A stretch of 64,000 nucleotides of DNA. Source: Gloeobacter kilaueensis JS1 (GTDB lineage: Bacteria > Cyanobacteriota > Cyanobacteriia > Gloeobacterales > Gloeobacteraceae). The position numbers and the translations under genes were made by a program. The stretch covers positions 1 to 64,000 of the forward strand of contig NC_022600.1 of assembly GCF_000484535.1 (NCBI RefSeq), in the 5' to 3' direction. Positions 25,738 through 35,103 of the stretch are shown piece after piece. The first letter of the stretch is position 1. Each line of letters opens with the position of its first letter. The notes below the pieces were generated by a model. The model made no database searches, was not told the DNA's origin, and saw nothing but the letters and a program-made list of their open reading frames with translations.

Positions 25738-27996
25738 TCAGCCACTGGCGACGACGAGGATCGGGTTGCGCTTGAAGGCCGGGATGCCGCAGCGCTCGTC
25801 GATCGGTGGCTGGATGATGGCGTTGATTTCGGGATAGAACATCAGGGCGACGCCGCGCTTGGGGGAGCCAAAAATCACTTCTACCTGTTCCTTGCAGCCG
25901 ATCTTACCGATCACCGTCACCCGCTCGTGCTCGGCAAAACCGGCGGCTTGCGCATCGTCGGGATTGAGCAGAATGCAGTTGCGGTGCGGCATTCCCCGGT
26001 AGCTGTCGCCCTCTTTGTAGACGACGGTGTTGTGCTGCGAATAGGAGCGCACACTCACCAGCACCAGGGGGATCGCACGGTGGGACGGCTCGATGCCAAA
26101 ATCGCCGATCTGGGGTGGGCGCAGTTCGGGCAGGGGCGGGACGAACATTTTGGCCCGCCCGGTCGGTGTGGCAAAGACCGGCTCGTGAAAGATGCGCCCG
26201 GCGATCGTAAATTCTTCGCGGGTCTGGTCGATCGTCGCCATCTTCTCAAAGCCGGGGATCGTCTGGGCGATCAGTTGGCGGACATAGGCCGTATCCTGCA
26301 AGCGCCGCCAATCCACCGGCACTTCGCCCAGCAGGTGATGGGCGACCTGGGTGAGAAATTCGACCTCCGAGATCAAGTCTGCCCCAGGAAGATGGGTGCG
26401 GCCTGTCTCGTTGAGGCGTACAAAGTTGTTGCCCGACTCGACCGTGGTGCGGTGGGGATTCTCGTCGCGGGTAAAGACCGGAATAATAATCGTCTGCTTG
26501 CTTGCCAGGCCGTGGAAGTGGCCCTGGTTGGGCTTGGTGGAGATATAAAAGATCGTCTCGATCTGGCCCAGGGCGCGGCTGGCCTGGCCCTGGTCGGGGT
26601 TGGCCCCCCAGAGGTTGCCTCCCAGGCAGAGCAGGGCGTCGATCTGGCCTGCAGCCGCCGCCTCGATGAGCCGCCGGGTGTCGTGGCCGGGAACGCGGCT
26701 GAGGGGGCGTCCCAGGAGCTTTTCGAGGGCGAGGCGGATCTCTTCTTTGAGGCGGACGCTCACGCCCATCGAGCCAAAGCCCTGGACGTTGGAATGGCCA
26801 CGGATCGGCATCGTACCGGCTCCTGGTTTACCGGCGTTGCCGGTGAGCAGGGCAAGGTTGGCGATCGCAAAAATGTTATCGACGCCGTTGGCCTGCTGAG
26901 TGGCCCCCATCGCCCAGGCAAAGACGACGCGCTCGGATCGGGCGATCATCTGGGCGGCCTGCTCGATGAGAACGCGCTCGATGCCGCAGGTGGACTCAAT
27001 CTGCTGCCAGCTCGTGGCCTGGGCGTGTTCGATCACCGCCTGGGAGTTCTCAGTATGCGCCCCCAAAAAGCGACGATCGATCTTGTTCTGCTCGATAAGC
27101 GATTTGGCCATACCGACGAAGAGGGCGACATCGCTGCCGGGGTCCGGCTGCAGGTAGAGCGAGGAGATTTCAGAACCGAACAGCAAAGACGGCACGAAGG
27201 CGGGGGAGGCAAAATTCATCAGCCCCACCTCGATGACCGGGTTGACGACGATCACCCGGCCCCCCCGCTCGCGCAACTTGATAAGCTCGTTCATCAACCG
27301 GGGATGGTTGGCCGGGGCGTTGGAGCCGATGAGCACGACGCAGTCGGACTGTTTGAGGTCTTCGAGGCTGACCATCGAGGTGCCGGAGCCGAAGACCTGC
27401 TTGAGGCCGTAGGTGCTGGGCGAGTGGCACAGATCCGAGCAGTCGGCCAGGTTGTTCGAGCCCAGGGCACGCATCATCAGTTGCAAGATGTAGGCGGCTT
27501 CGTTGGAGGAGCGGCCCGACGAATAGGAGGCGACCCGCTCGGGCGGACGGGCAAAGGCTTTTTGGGCAATCGCATAAATTTCTGGCCAGCCGATGCGCTC
27601 GTAGTGCGAACTGCCGGCCCGCAGGATCACCGGATAACTCAGGCGGCCCAACCGCTCCGCCTCCCGAGAACTGAGAGCCTGCAACTGGGCAAGGGACTGG
27701 CGGGCAAAAAAATCAGCCGCCACCGGCCCCTGCAGATCCCCCACGATCGATTCGACACCCTTTGCGCAGCGCTGCAGGGGTTCGTTCAGTTCGTTGCGAA
27801 AGCCGCCTTTCTGGCCGCCGGTACCCCAGGCGCAGGACTTGCAGGCGCTTTTGTGGTTGAGCTTCTGCCAGAGGAGTGTGCGGTAGGCGAGGGTCTTTTC
27901 GGCCCAGTAGAGCACCACCGGCAGACCGCCGCCGCGCGAAACTTTGAAGACGGGCGAACCGGCCTTCGCGGAATAGGGCTTGAGGATTCTGGCCAT
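25738..27996 (-). CDS. FdhF/YdeP-family molybdopterin oxidoreductase
   Basis: A 752-residue protein related to formate dehydrogenase alpha subunits; it binds a bis-molybdopterin cofactor. Like E. coli YdeP it has a reduced N-terminal cysteine set (CKSCAWGTGGQKGG), then the molybdopterin-binding core (SYSSGRSSNEAAYILQLMMR; GSNAPANHPRLMNE; MPIRGHSNVQGFGSMG) and the C-terminal barrel (SQHNTVVYKEGDSYRGMPHR). The physiological substrate of this subgroup is unknown; YdeP is linked to acid resistance. No FdhD/FdhE or small subunit lies nearby. ATG at 27996. Confidence 0.88.
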   Translation of the reverse strand: MARILKPYSAKAGSPVFKVSRGGGLPVVLYWAEKTLAYRTLLWQKLNHKSACKSCAWGTGGQKGGFRNELNEPLQRCAKGVESIVGDLQGPVAADFFARQSLAQLQALSSREAERLGRLSYPVILRAGSSHYERIGWPEIYAIAQKAFARPPERVASYSSGRSSNEAAYILQLMMRALGSNNLADCSDLCHSPSTYGLKQVFGSGTSMVSLEDLKQSDCVVLIGSNAPANHPRLMNELIKLRERGGRVIVVNPVIEVGLMNFASPAFVPSLLFGSEISSLYLQPDPGSDVALFVGMAKSLIEQNKIDRRFLGAHTENSQAVIEHAQATSWQQIESTCGIERVLIEQAAQMIARSERVVFAWAMGATQQANGVDNIFAIANLALLTGNAGKPGAGTMPIRGHSNVQGFGSMGVSVRLKEEIRLALEKLLGRPLSRVPGHDTRRLIEAAAAGQIDALLCLGGNLWGANPDQGQASRALGQIETIFYISTKPNQGHFHGLASKQTIIIPVFTRDENPHRTTVESGNNFVRLNETGRTHLPGADLISEVEFLTQVAHHLLGEVPVDWRRLQDTAYVRQLIAQTIPGFEKMATIDQTREEFTIAGRIFHEPVFATPTGRAKMFVPPLPELRPPQIGDFGIEPSHRAIPLVLVSVRSYSQHNTVVYKEGDSYRGMPHRNCILLNPDDAQAAGFAEHERVTVIGKIGCKEQVEVIFGSPKRGVALMFYPEINAIIQPPIDERCGIPAFKRNPILVVASG

Positions 27997-28122
27997 TGCG
28001 CGTTCTTTTTGGGTGGGTCACTCCAACGATAGATCCGCCTGTCCGGTGTAGCAGTCACTATTTCGGCAGAGCTGGCCCATCGTCCTAGACTGGACAGAAG
28101 ATTCGCTGCCGATAGAGGGAAC

Positions 28123-28422
28123 ATGGGTCTGGCAGAAGCGCTCGAAACCTATACGCGCAGGCGACCGGAGGAGGTGCTGCTGGTGCGGGTGCGCATCGAC
28201 GGCTCCGAGGAGGAGGCACTGGTCTTTCGCGGCGAAACCAGCTATCTTACCCGGCCCACCCCCGCTGACCCGGCGCTGCCGGTAATTCCTGCCGACGCGG
28301 AGCTGCTGAGCGTCGATCGCCAGCGCGCTCCCTATTCGCCCGTCAATCCCCAGATCATTGCCTCTGGGCTGGGACGCGCAGAACTGACGCAGTTGCTGGC
28401 GGAGGCAGGCATTTCTCTGTGA
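28123..28422 (+). CDS. Conserved cyanobacterial protein coupled to cofG
   Basis: A 99-residue protein starting at ATG 28123 with AGAGGGA just upstream. It is soluble, with a beta-rich centre (EVLLVRVRIDGSEEEALVFR) and the segments TRPTPADPALPVIP and RAPYSPVNPQII, which I recall from a cyanobacterial family sometimes labelled DUF7734 (name uncertain). Its TGA stop overlaps the GTG start of cofG (GTGA), so the two are translated together. A role beside FO synthesis is a guess from this coupling. Confidence 0.72.
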   Translation: MGLAEALETYTRRRPEEVLLVRVRIDGSEEEALVFRGETSYLTRPTPADPALPVIPADAELLSVDRQRAPYSPVNPQIIASGLGRAELTQLLAEAGISL

Positions 28423-29396
28423 GCAGCGAAGCGCGCACGATCACCTATAGCCCTTCGTTTACGGTCGTGCCGACCCACGAGTGCTTCAACCGCTGCGGCT
28501 ACTGCAATTTTCGGGCCGAAGCGGGCTCGGACTGGCTCACACCAGAAGCCGCCAGGCAACTGCTCGAACCGCTACGGCGGACGGGGGTGTGCGAAATTCT
28601 GGTCCTGAGCGGCGAAGTCCATCCCCGCGACAGGCGGCGGGGGGACTGGTTTTCGATGATCGAGAGCCTCTGTGCTGTGGCCCTGGAACTGGGGTTCTTG
28701 CCCCATACCAACTGCGGCATCTTGAGCTTTGCTGAGATGCGTGCCCTCCAGCAGGTGAACTGCTCGATGGGCCTGATGCTCGAAATCGAAAGCGACCGGC
28801 TTTTAGAGAGCGTCCACCGCCATGCCCCGAGCAAAATCCCGGCGCTGCGGGTCGAACAGCTTGCCTGGGCGGGTGAACTGGGCATTCCCTTCACCACCGG
28901 GCTGCTGCTGGGCATCGGTGAAACCTGGGCAGAGCGCGAGGCCACACTCCAGACGATCGCCAGGCTGCAGGAGCGCTACGGCCACATTCAAGAAGTGATC
29001 CTCCAGCCCCACCGCCCCGGCGGTGCTCAGCACTGGTCCGGCGAGGCGCTAGGTGAGGCAGAATTGCTTGAAACCGTCCGACTGGCCCGCAGCATTCTCC
29101 CGGCAGAGATTACTCTTCAGATCCCACCGAATCTGGTCGTGGACCTGCTCCCGTTTCTCGAAGCGGGCGTGCGGGATCTTGGTGGGATTGGCCCGGTCGA
29201 TGTCGTCAACCCCGACTACGCCCATCCTCTCGTCGCCAGGTTGCGCGGAAACCTGCAAGAAGCAGGCTGGAAGCTGAAGGAACGCCTGCCCGTCTATCCC
29301 CACCTTTACGGGCGTGTACCGACGGCGCTACGCCAAACTCTACGGACACATCTACAAAGTTTTCTAGATTCACCGATTTTAAGAAAAAAGAAGTAA
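28419..29396 (+). CDS. cofG: FO synthase subunit 1 (7,8-didemethyl-8-hydroxy-5-deazariboflavin synthase)
   Basis: CofG is a radical SAM enzyme; with CofH it makes FO, the deazaflavin core of F420 and the antenna of some DNA photolyases. The 325-residue protein has the [4Fe-4S] motif C22-x3-C26-x2-C29 (ECFNRCGYCN), a TIM-barrel body, LMLEIESDRL and GLLLGIGETWAERE for SAM binding, and the CofG-type QEVILQPHRP. The GTG start overlaps the preceding stop. CofH is not in the window. In cyanobacteria FO is best known as a photolyase chromophore. Confidence 0.93.
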   Translation: MSSEARTITYSPSFTVVPTHECFNRCGYCNFRAEAGSDWLTPEAARQLLEPLRRTGVCEILVLSGEVHPRDRRRGDWFSMIESLCAVALELGFLPHTNCGILSFAEMRALQQVNCSMGLMLEIESDRLLESVHRHAPSKIPALRVEQLAWAGELGIPFTTGLLLGIGETWAEREATLQTIARLQERYGHIQEVILQPHRPGGAQHWSGEALGEAELLETVRLARSILPAEITLQIPPNLVVDLLPFLEAGVRDLGGIGPVDVVNPDYAHPLVARLRGNLQEAGWKLKERLPVYPHLYGRVPTALRQTLRTHLQSFLDSPILRKKK

Positions 29397-29474
29397 ATGA
29401 TCGCTTTTTTACGAGAACTTTACAAAAGAGCGGTATGTTCCTGGTAACTTGTTAAGCAAGGGTTGAGAGTAGAC

Positions 29475-29849
29475 ATGCCACTATTCGTCCAGATCAAAAA
29501 CACAATCCAGCGCGGCTGTGCCGGCTTGCTGGTTCTCTGTCTCGGCATCACTGCCCAGTCTGCGGCAATGTCGGACACGCGAGCTGAAAAATTGCTTTCT
29601 CTAGCTGAGCACCACACTTCCGTAGCGCAATATACTAGCGGGCTCGATCGCGTCGCAGCGCGTTGCCAGGAGCCGCGCCTTGAGGTGGCCCGGCTGACGC
29701 TGCAGGCTGTGCAGAGGGCGAGGACTGCCGGTGTTCTGGTAGATGCGCGCCAGATGTTGGGACAGCTCGCTGGCGAGCTGACGAATTACAACAATCCCCA
29801 GAGCTGTGCAGCCGGTTACGAGCTGGTGCTCTATTCCCTCGAGGGCTGA
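29475..29849 (+). CDS. Unknown exported protein
   Basis: I do not recognise this 124-residue protein. From ATG 29475 it begins with a basic stretch and a hydrophobic core (GCAGLLVLCLGITAQSAA), a likely signal peptide cut after about residue 31. The mature part is helical (RAEKLLSLAEHH, RLEVARLTLQAVQRAR) with two cysteines that could form a disulfide. A TTG four codons upstream is less likely. A poor -10-like TATGTT lies upstream. It stands alone between cofG and the HyuA gene. Confidence 0.6.
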   Translation: MPLFVQIKNTIQRGCAGLLVLCLGITAQSAAMSDTRAEKLLSLAEHHTSVAQYTSGLDRVAARCQEPRLEVARLTLQAVQRARTAGVLVDARQMLGQLAGELTNYNNPQSCAAGYELVLYSLEG

Positions 29850-29902
29850 TCGGAGTATTCGAGCGGCCCATGCCATGATGGCTCTTGAGCACAGGAGCGC
29901 GC

Positions 29903-31903
29903 GTGGGTTCGATTCGCCTGGGTGTGGACGTGGGTGGCACCTTCACCGACCTGGTGCTGATCGCGGGTGGGCGCGTGATCACCGCCAAGGTGCCGACGAG
30001 CGCCGAGCAGTCCGAAGGAGTGATCGAGGCGTTCGAGCGCACGGGGATCGATCCTGCTGAGGTCCAGGTTTTTGCCCACGGGATGACGGTGGCGACCAAC
30101 GCCCTCTTAGAAGGCAAGGGAGCGCCGACAGCTTTTATTACCACCGAAGGTTTTCGAGATGTGCTCACGATCGCTCGTCAGAATCGGCCCCATCTCTACG
30201 ACCTCACCCGGCAGCGGCCCCGGCCCCTGGTGGCGCGCGAGCACTGCCTGACGGTGCGCGAGCGGATGGGACCGGCGGGGGTGATCGAACCGCTCGATCC
30301 TGTAAGCCTCCAGCAGGTGATTGCCACTCTAGATCCGCTTGTGGCAGCAGGCCAGATCCGGGCAATCGCTGTCGGGCTGCTATTTGCCTTTCGCTACCCG
30401 GCGCACGAGCAGGCGGTGGCCAGAGCGCTGCGGAAGGCTTTTCCAGAGATTCACCTGTCGCTTTCAACTGAGGTGGCACCTGAATTTCGCGAGTACGAGC
30501 GCTTCAGCACGGCGGTGGTCGATGCGTATTTAAGCCCGGCCCTGCACTTTTATCTGAGGCGGCTGGCGACGCGCTGCCAGGAGCGGCGGTTGCCCGTTCC
30601 CCAGATCATGCAATCGAGCGGCGGGGTGACGACGATTGGCGAGGTGCGCGCAGCGGCGGCTCTGCTTTCAGGACCGGCGGGCGGGGTGCGCGGAGCGGCT
30701 TTCGTGGCTGCCCAGTCGGGCTACCCGGACGTACTTGCCTTCGACATGGGCGGCACGAGCACCGATGTCTCGCTTATCTTAGACAGCACTCCCCAGACCA
30801 GTGCGGCGGCGGTGGTGGCGGGTTACCCGGTGCGCCTGCCCCAGATCGATATTCATACGGTGAGTGCCGGGGGCGGCTCGATCGCCTGGGCCGACAGCGG
30901 CGGTGCCCTCCAGGTCGGCCCCCACTCCGCCGGTTCGATTCCTGGCCCGGCAGCTTACGGGCGAGGGGGGAACGAGCCGACGGTGAGCGACGCGAACGTG
31001 CTTTTGGGCTATCTGGCCGACGGGGCGCTTTTAGGCGGGGCACTCACGATCGACCGGCAGAGAGCACTGGTTGTCATCAAAGATCTGGCCACCCGGTTGG
31101 GCCTCAGCGACGAGCGCGCCGCCGTGGGCATCCGGGAAGTTGCCAATGCCCACATGGTTACCGCTTTGCGGGTGATGTCGATCGAACGCGGCATCGATCC
31201 GCGTCGGCTCGCTCTGCTCGCCTTCGGCGGCGCTGGTCCGATGCACGGCTGCGATCTGGCCCAGGCTCTGGGGATTACGCGGGTGCTGGTGCCGGAGGCA
31301 GGGGGCGTGCTCTCCGCCCTGGGGCTTGCCGTCTCGCCCCTCCGGCGCGATTTTTCTCTGGCGGTGCTGCAGTCGCTCGGCGGGTTGGGCGATAGCTGGC
31401 GCTCTTTTTTTGAGACGCTTGAAAAGCAGGCACCGCCTGCCCTTGCCGAGCGGCAATACTTCGCGGATCTGCGCTATCGGGGGCAGTCCTTCGAGTTGAC
31501 AGTGCCGCTCTCGCTTCAAGAAGAACTGGCAGCCCTGGTAGAACGCTTTCACGCCGTCCACGCCCGGCGCTACGGCTGGGCCGACCCGCAGCAGCCGATC
31601 GAGTGGGTGCAGGCCAGGCTGATAGCCACCGAAGCACTGGCCCTGCCCGAACTTCGCGCTCCAGAAGCCGACAGTGGGGCGCAGCGAGGCTTGCGCACAG
31701 CCTGGTTCGGCGGTGCCTGGCAGAGCGTCCCCGTCTTCGATCGCACCCGGATGGGAGCCGGGAGCACGATCGCAGGACCGGCTCTCATCGAGATGCCCGA
31801 GGCGACCGTCGTCGTCCAGCCAGGGTGGGCAGGGGCAATCGACCGATGCGGTACCCTGGTACTAGAGTTTGTCAACAAAAGTGAAGACCTTCAAGCCGAC
31901 TGA
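29903..31903 (+). CDS. Hydantoinase/oxoprolinase subunit A (HyuA-like)
   Basis: HyuA-type proteins are ASKHA-fold ATPases that open hydantoin or 5-oxoproline rings, usually with a HyuB subunit. The 666-residue protein has the N-terminal phosphate loop RLGVDVGGTFTDLVL, the second phosphate region LAFDMGGTSTDVSLI, and HTVSAGGGSIAW and LLAFGGAGPMHGCDLA, all typical. GTG at 29903 has AGGAG five bases upstream; the TTG at 29885 is rejected. No HyuB gene is adjacent. 5-Oxoproline ring opening would connect to glutathione turnover, but the substrate is open. Its end overlaps the start of the HtrA-type gene. Confidence 0.87.
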   Translation: MGSIRLGVDVGGTFTDLVLIAGGRVITAKVPTSAEQSEGVIEAFERTGIDPAEVQVFAHGMTVATNALLEGKGAPTAFITTEGFRDVLTIARQNRPHLYDLTRQRPRPLVAREHCLTVRERMGPAGVIEPLDPVSLQQVIATLDPLVAAGQIRAIAVGLLFAFRYPAHEQAVARALRKAFPEIHLSLSTEVAPEFREYERFSTAVVDAYLSPALHFYLRRLATRCQERRLPVPQIMQSSGGVTTIGEVRAAAALLSGPAGGVRGAAFVAAQSGYPDVLAFDMGGTSTDVSLILDSTPQTSAAAVVAGYPVRLPQIDIHTVSAGGGSIAWADSGGALQVGPHSAGSIPGPAAYGRGGNEPTVSDANVLLGYLADGALLGGALTIDRQRALVVIKDLATRLGLSDERAAVGIREVANAHMVTALRVMSIERGIDPRRLALLAFGGAGPMHGCDLAQALGITRVLVPEAGGVLSALGLAVSPLRRDFSLAVLQSLGGLGDSWRSFFETLEKQAPPALAERQYFADLRYRGQSFELTVPLSLQEELAALVERFHAVHARRYGWADPQQPIEWVQARLIATEALALPELRAPEADSGAQRGLRTAWFGGAWQSVPVFDRTRMGAGSTIAGPALIEMPEATVVVQPGWAGAIDRCGTLVLEFVNKSEDLQAD

Positions 31904-33080
31904 AGTTCTCGTCATCGCGCTTCTTGCCGCAGTGGGTGGAGCTGCCGGCAGTTACTTTGCCGTCAACCGGGTCGCTGCTCCTCCCGCACCTGCCACTGCA
32001 CCCGTCCCTTCTTCTACTCCAGCCCCGGCTCCGGAGGCACCTGCCCCAGCGCCGCTACCGGCGAGCCTCGGCTCCGAAGAAAAGGACAACATCGCCGTCT
32101 ACGAGCGCGTCAGTCCGGCAGTGGTCAACATCACGACCACGGTGATCAACTACGACTACTTCAGCCGCCCGATTCCCGAACAGGGCACCGGTTCCGGCAG
32201 CATCCTCGATCCTCAGGGCCACGTCCTCACCAACTACCACGTCGTTCGTTCCGCCAAAAGCCAACTCGAAGTTACCCTGGCGAGCGGCAAGCACTACAAG
32301 GCCCGGCTGGTGGGCGCGGATCCGGACAACGATCTGGCGGTGATCCAGATTCAAAACCCGCCCGCCAACCTGACGACGATCGCCCTGGGCGAATCGAGCA
32401 GCCTCAAGGTGGGCCGCAAGGTGCTCGCCATCGGCAATCCCTTTGGCCTCGACCGCACCCTCACCACCGGTGTGATCAGCGCTCTGGGCCGCGATCTGCA
32501 GTCCGAGCGGGCCGGGCGCACCCTCCGGGGACTCATCCAGACCGACGCCGCCATCAACCCCGGCAACTCCGGTGGGCCTCTACTTGACGGCACCGGTCGG
32601 CTCATCGGCGTCAACACAGCGATCTTCAGCACCAGCGGCTCAAGCGCCGGTATCGGCTTTGCCGTTCCGGTCGATACAGTCCGCCAGGTCTTGCCGGAAC
32701 TGCTCATCCGTGGCGGTGTGCGGCGCGCTTCCCTGGGTGTGCAGCTGTTCTCGCTCACCCCGCCGGTGGCCGAAGCGCTCAACCTGCCGGTCAATCAAGG
32801 GGCTCTGGTGGCCGGTGTCGCTCCCGGTGGGCCGGCGGCCCGCGCCGGACTGCAGGCCGGCAATCAAGAAGCGGTGATCGGCAACTACCGCTTACCGATC
32901 GGCGGGGACATCATCGTTGCGGTGGGCGACACCCGCATCAGCGACGCTCAAGAACTGATCGCGCTTATCCAGAAACATAAGCCCGGCGAACGGCTCAACC
33001 TGTCGGTCATCCGTGGCGGACGCCAGATCCAGGTGCCCGTCACCCTGGGTGAGGCGAGCGAACAACTCGAAGAGGAATAG
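31881..33080 (+). CDS. HtrA/Deg-family serine protease
   Basis: Deg proteases remove damaged envelope or thylakoid proteins. From GTG 31881 (TTG 31869 also possible) the 399-residue product has one N-terminal helix (VLVIALLAAVGGAAGSYF), a proline/alanine-rich linker to about residue 60, a trypsin-like domain and one PDZ domain (about 285-390). The catalytic triad is His in LTNYHVV, Asp in DPDNDLAVIQ and Ser in NPGNSGGPLL. It resembles cyanobacterial HhoA/HhoB/HtrA. The DUF885 gene starts right after its stop (TAGATG), so the two are coupled. Confidence 0.92.
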   Translation: MKTFKPTEVLVIALLAAVGGAAGSYFAVNRVAAPPAPATAPVPSSTPAPAPEAPAPAPLPASLGSEEKDNIAVYERVSPAVVNITTTVINYDYFSRPIPEQGTGSGSILDPQGHVLTNYHVVRSAKSQLEVTLASGKHYKARLVGADPDNDLAVIQIQNPPANLTTIALGESSSLKVGRKVLAIGNPFGLDRTLTTGVISALGRDLQSERAGRTLRGLIQTDAAINPGNSGGPLLDGTGRLIGVNTAIFSTSGSSAGIGFAVPVDTVRQVLPELLIRGGVRRASLGVQLFSLTPPVAEALNLPVNQGALVAGVAPGGPAARAGLQAGNQEAVIGNYRLPIGGDIIVAVGDTRISDAQELIALIQKHKPGERLNLSVIRGGRQIQVPVTLGEASEQLEEE

Positions 33081-34946
33081 ATGCTGGATTTTTCCTCGAT
33101 TCGGCTGCGGCGGCGCACCCTGCTCGCTACTGCTGGTCTTGTTCTCGGCGCTGCTGACCGGCTATGGGCTGCCCAAACCAACCAGCGCGCCAGCGAGGCT
33201 CAAGCACTGACCGACCGTATCCTCACCGAAAGCCTCGCCGCCGACCCGGTGACAGCCACCGGTGTTGGCGAGCACCGCTACGACGGGCAGTGGCCCGATC
33301 TGAGCGCTGCTGGCCTCCAGCGCGAGCAGCGACGGGTCGCCCGCGCCATCGAACAACTGCGGGTGTTCGATCGCACCGGCCTCGATGCTGGTAGCCGGGT
33401 AGACCTCGATACCCTCTCAAATCAGCTCGAACTGGAGCGCTTCGTAACCGAAGCCGAAGCGCCAGAGCGACGCAGCCCGCTTTTTTATACTGGCCTGATC
33501 GGTTCGGGCATAGACGACCTGCTCAGCCGCCCCTTCGCTGCCACCAAGGTGCGCGCTACCAGCGTCGCCGAGCGCCTCGAAGCGCTCCCGGCCTTTATCG
33601 ATCAGGCGCGGGTCAACCTGCGCCAGGGTCCGATCCTCCATCCCCACGCCCAGGTGGCTCTGCAGCAGGCCGACGGTTTGCTGACCCTGGTGCAGAGCGA
33701 CATTCTGGGCCGCCTGCCGGACGCACCACCGGCCCTTGCCCGGCGGATTGCCGCCGCTACGCCCGCCGCCCTTGCCGCCATCGAAAAATTTCGCTCACTT
33801 CTTAAAGACGAATGGCTACCGAAAGCGAACGGCGACTGGCGCTTGGGCCGCGCCAACTTCGATCGCAAATTGCAACTCACCCTGGAGAGCGAGCTGACAG
33901 CCAGTGAAGTCTACGACCTGGCGACCCGCGAGCACGAGCGGGTGCGCTCGCGCATGGCCGAGTTGGCGCGGGAACTCTACGCGCCCCTTTTTGGGACAGC
34001 AAAAGTACCCGCCTCCGACGATCAGGTAGTCCGGCAGGTACTCGCGGAACTCGCCAGCGACTGCGTTGCCGCCGACGAATTGCGCAGTGCCTGCGAGAGC
34101 AAGCTTGCCCAGATTGCCACTTTCGTAGAGGCGCGCCGCCTGGTTCCTCAAGATCAAAGCGCGGTCCTGCAAGTGATCTGGACCCCGCCCCAAAAGCGCG
34201 GTGTGGCGCTGGCGGGCCTCGATTCTCCGCCGCCCCTCGACAGCGACAAGCCGGGGCTACCCAGCTTTTATCTTGTGCAGCCGGTCCCCGACAACTGGCC
34301 TGCCGAGCGCCGCGCCTCACTGTTGCGCGAGTACAACAACTTCATGCTCGAGATCCTCTCGATCCACGAAGCGATCCCCGGCCACTTCGTCCAGGGCTAC
34401 TACGCCAGGCGAGTGCCTTCAAAAGTGCGCAAAGTCTACGCCAACGGTCCTTTCGTCGAGGGCTGGGCCGTCTACAGCGAGCACCTGATGACCGAAGCGG
34501 GCTACAGCGGGGCCGAGCCAGGCAAAAGCAAACCAGCGGGTCTTTCCGATGCCCTCTGGCAGCTCAAGCAAGACCCGCAGTTGCGCGCCAAGGCGATTGC
34601 CCTGCAGGGCCAGAAATTTTACCTGCGCTCCGTCACCAACGCCATCCTCGACCATGCCATCCATGCCGGTGAGATGGACGAAGCGGCAGCCGTGGCACTG
34701 ATGGTGGGCCGCTCCTACCAGCAGGAAGGGGAGGCGCGGGCCAAGTGGGTGCGCGCCCAGATCAGCTCCACCCAACTCAGCACCTACTTCGTCGGTTACC
34801 AGTCCTGGCTCAGGCTCAGGCAACAGGCGGAAGCAAGAGCAAAAAAGCAGGGCCAACCCTTCGATCTGGCCACTTTCCACGCCGCTGCTCTGAGCCACGG
34901 CGCACCGCCGGTCGGACGATTGCCTGAACTGTTGGGCTGGACCTAG
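33081..34946 (+). CDS. DUF885 protein, probable exported metallopeptidase-like
   Basis: A 621-residue DUF885 protein. It opens with a twin-arginine-like stretch (RLRRRTLLATAGLVLGAA), so it is likely exported. The DUF885 core has the zinc-type motif HEAIPGH (H429, E430, H435) followed by AVYSEHLMTE with a further glutamate, which resembles gluzincin peptidases such as M32. Family substrate is unknown, but its tight junction with the HtrA-type protease suggests a shared task in envelope protein turnover. A terminator follows. Confidence 0.85.
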   Translation: MLDFSSIRLRRRTLLATAGLVLGAADRLWAAQTNQRASEAQALTDRILTESLAADPVTATGVGEHRYDGQWPDLSAAGLQREQRRVARAIEQLRVFDRTGLDAGSRVDLDTLSNQLELERFVTEAEAPERRSPLFYTGLIGSGIDDLLSRPFAATKVRATSVAERLEALPAFIDQARVNLRQGPILHPHAQVALQQADGLLTLVQSDILGRLPDAPPALARRIAAATPAALAAIEKFRSLLKDEWLPKANGDWRLGRANFDRKLQLTLESELTASEVYDLATREHERVRSRMAELARELYAPLFGTAKVPASDDQVVRQVLAELASDCVAADELRSACESKLAQIATFVEARRLVPQDQSAVLQVIWTPPQKRGVALAGLDSPPPLDSDKPGLPSFYLVQPVPDNWPAERRASLLREYNNFMLEILSIHEAIPGHFVQGYYARRVPSKVRKVYANGPFVEGWAVYSEHLMTEAGYSGAEPGKSKPAGLSDALWQLKQDPQLRAKAIALQGQKFYLRSVTNAILDHAIHAGEMDEAAAVALMVGRSYQQEGEARAKWVRAQISSTQLSTYFVGYQSWLRLRQQAEARAKKQGQPFDLATFHAAALSHGAPPVGRLPELLGWT

Positions 34947-34994
34947 ATCCTCAGAATCATTAGACCTCTTGCATGAATGTCCGGGACGGGTCAC

Positions 34995-35021
34995 AAGTAG
35001 TGGGGCCGCTACTTCTTTTTT
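34995..35021 (+). terminator. Intrinsic terminator after the DUF885 gene
   Basis: AAGTAG at 34995-35000 pairs with CTACTT at 35009-35014, and the stem can extend inward through GG/CC pairs; it is followed by C and TTTTTT (35016-35021). It ends the HyuA-HtrA-DUF885 run before the convergent LysR gene. Confidence 0.75.
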
Positions 35022-35103
35022 GTCCTGCTGAAGCACCGATCCTCCGTGCGAACCTGATCTGCCGCTCCTTTCCAGGCCAGAATCAAACATGGAGCCGATA
35101 ACG

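Noticed and set aside
25927-28032. Long open frame on the plus strand across the molybdoenzyme gene, and similar long frames antisense to aldehyde dehydrogenase (36794-38383) and gcvP (48485-49519)
   Set aside because: These mirror GC-rich coding frames; their products are rich in R, G, D, H and show no family features, while the opposite strand has clear enzymes.
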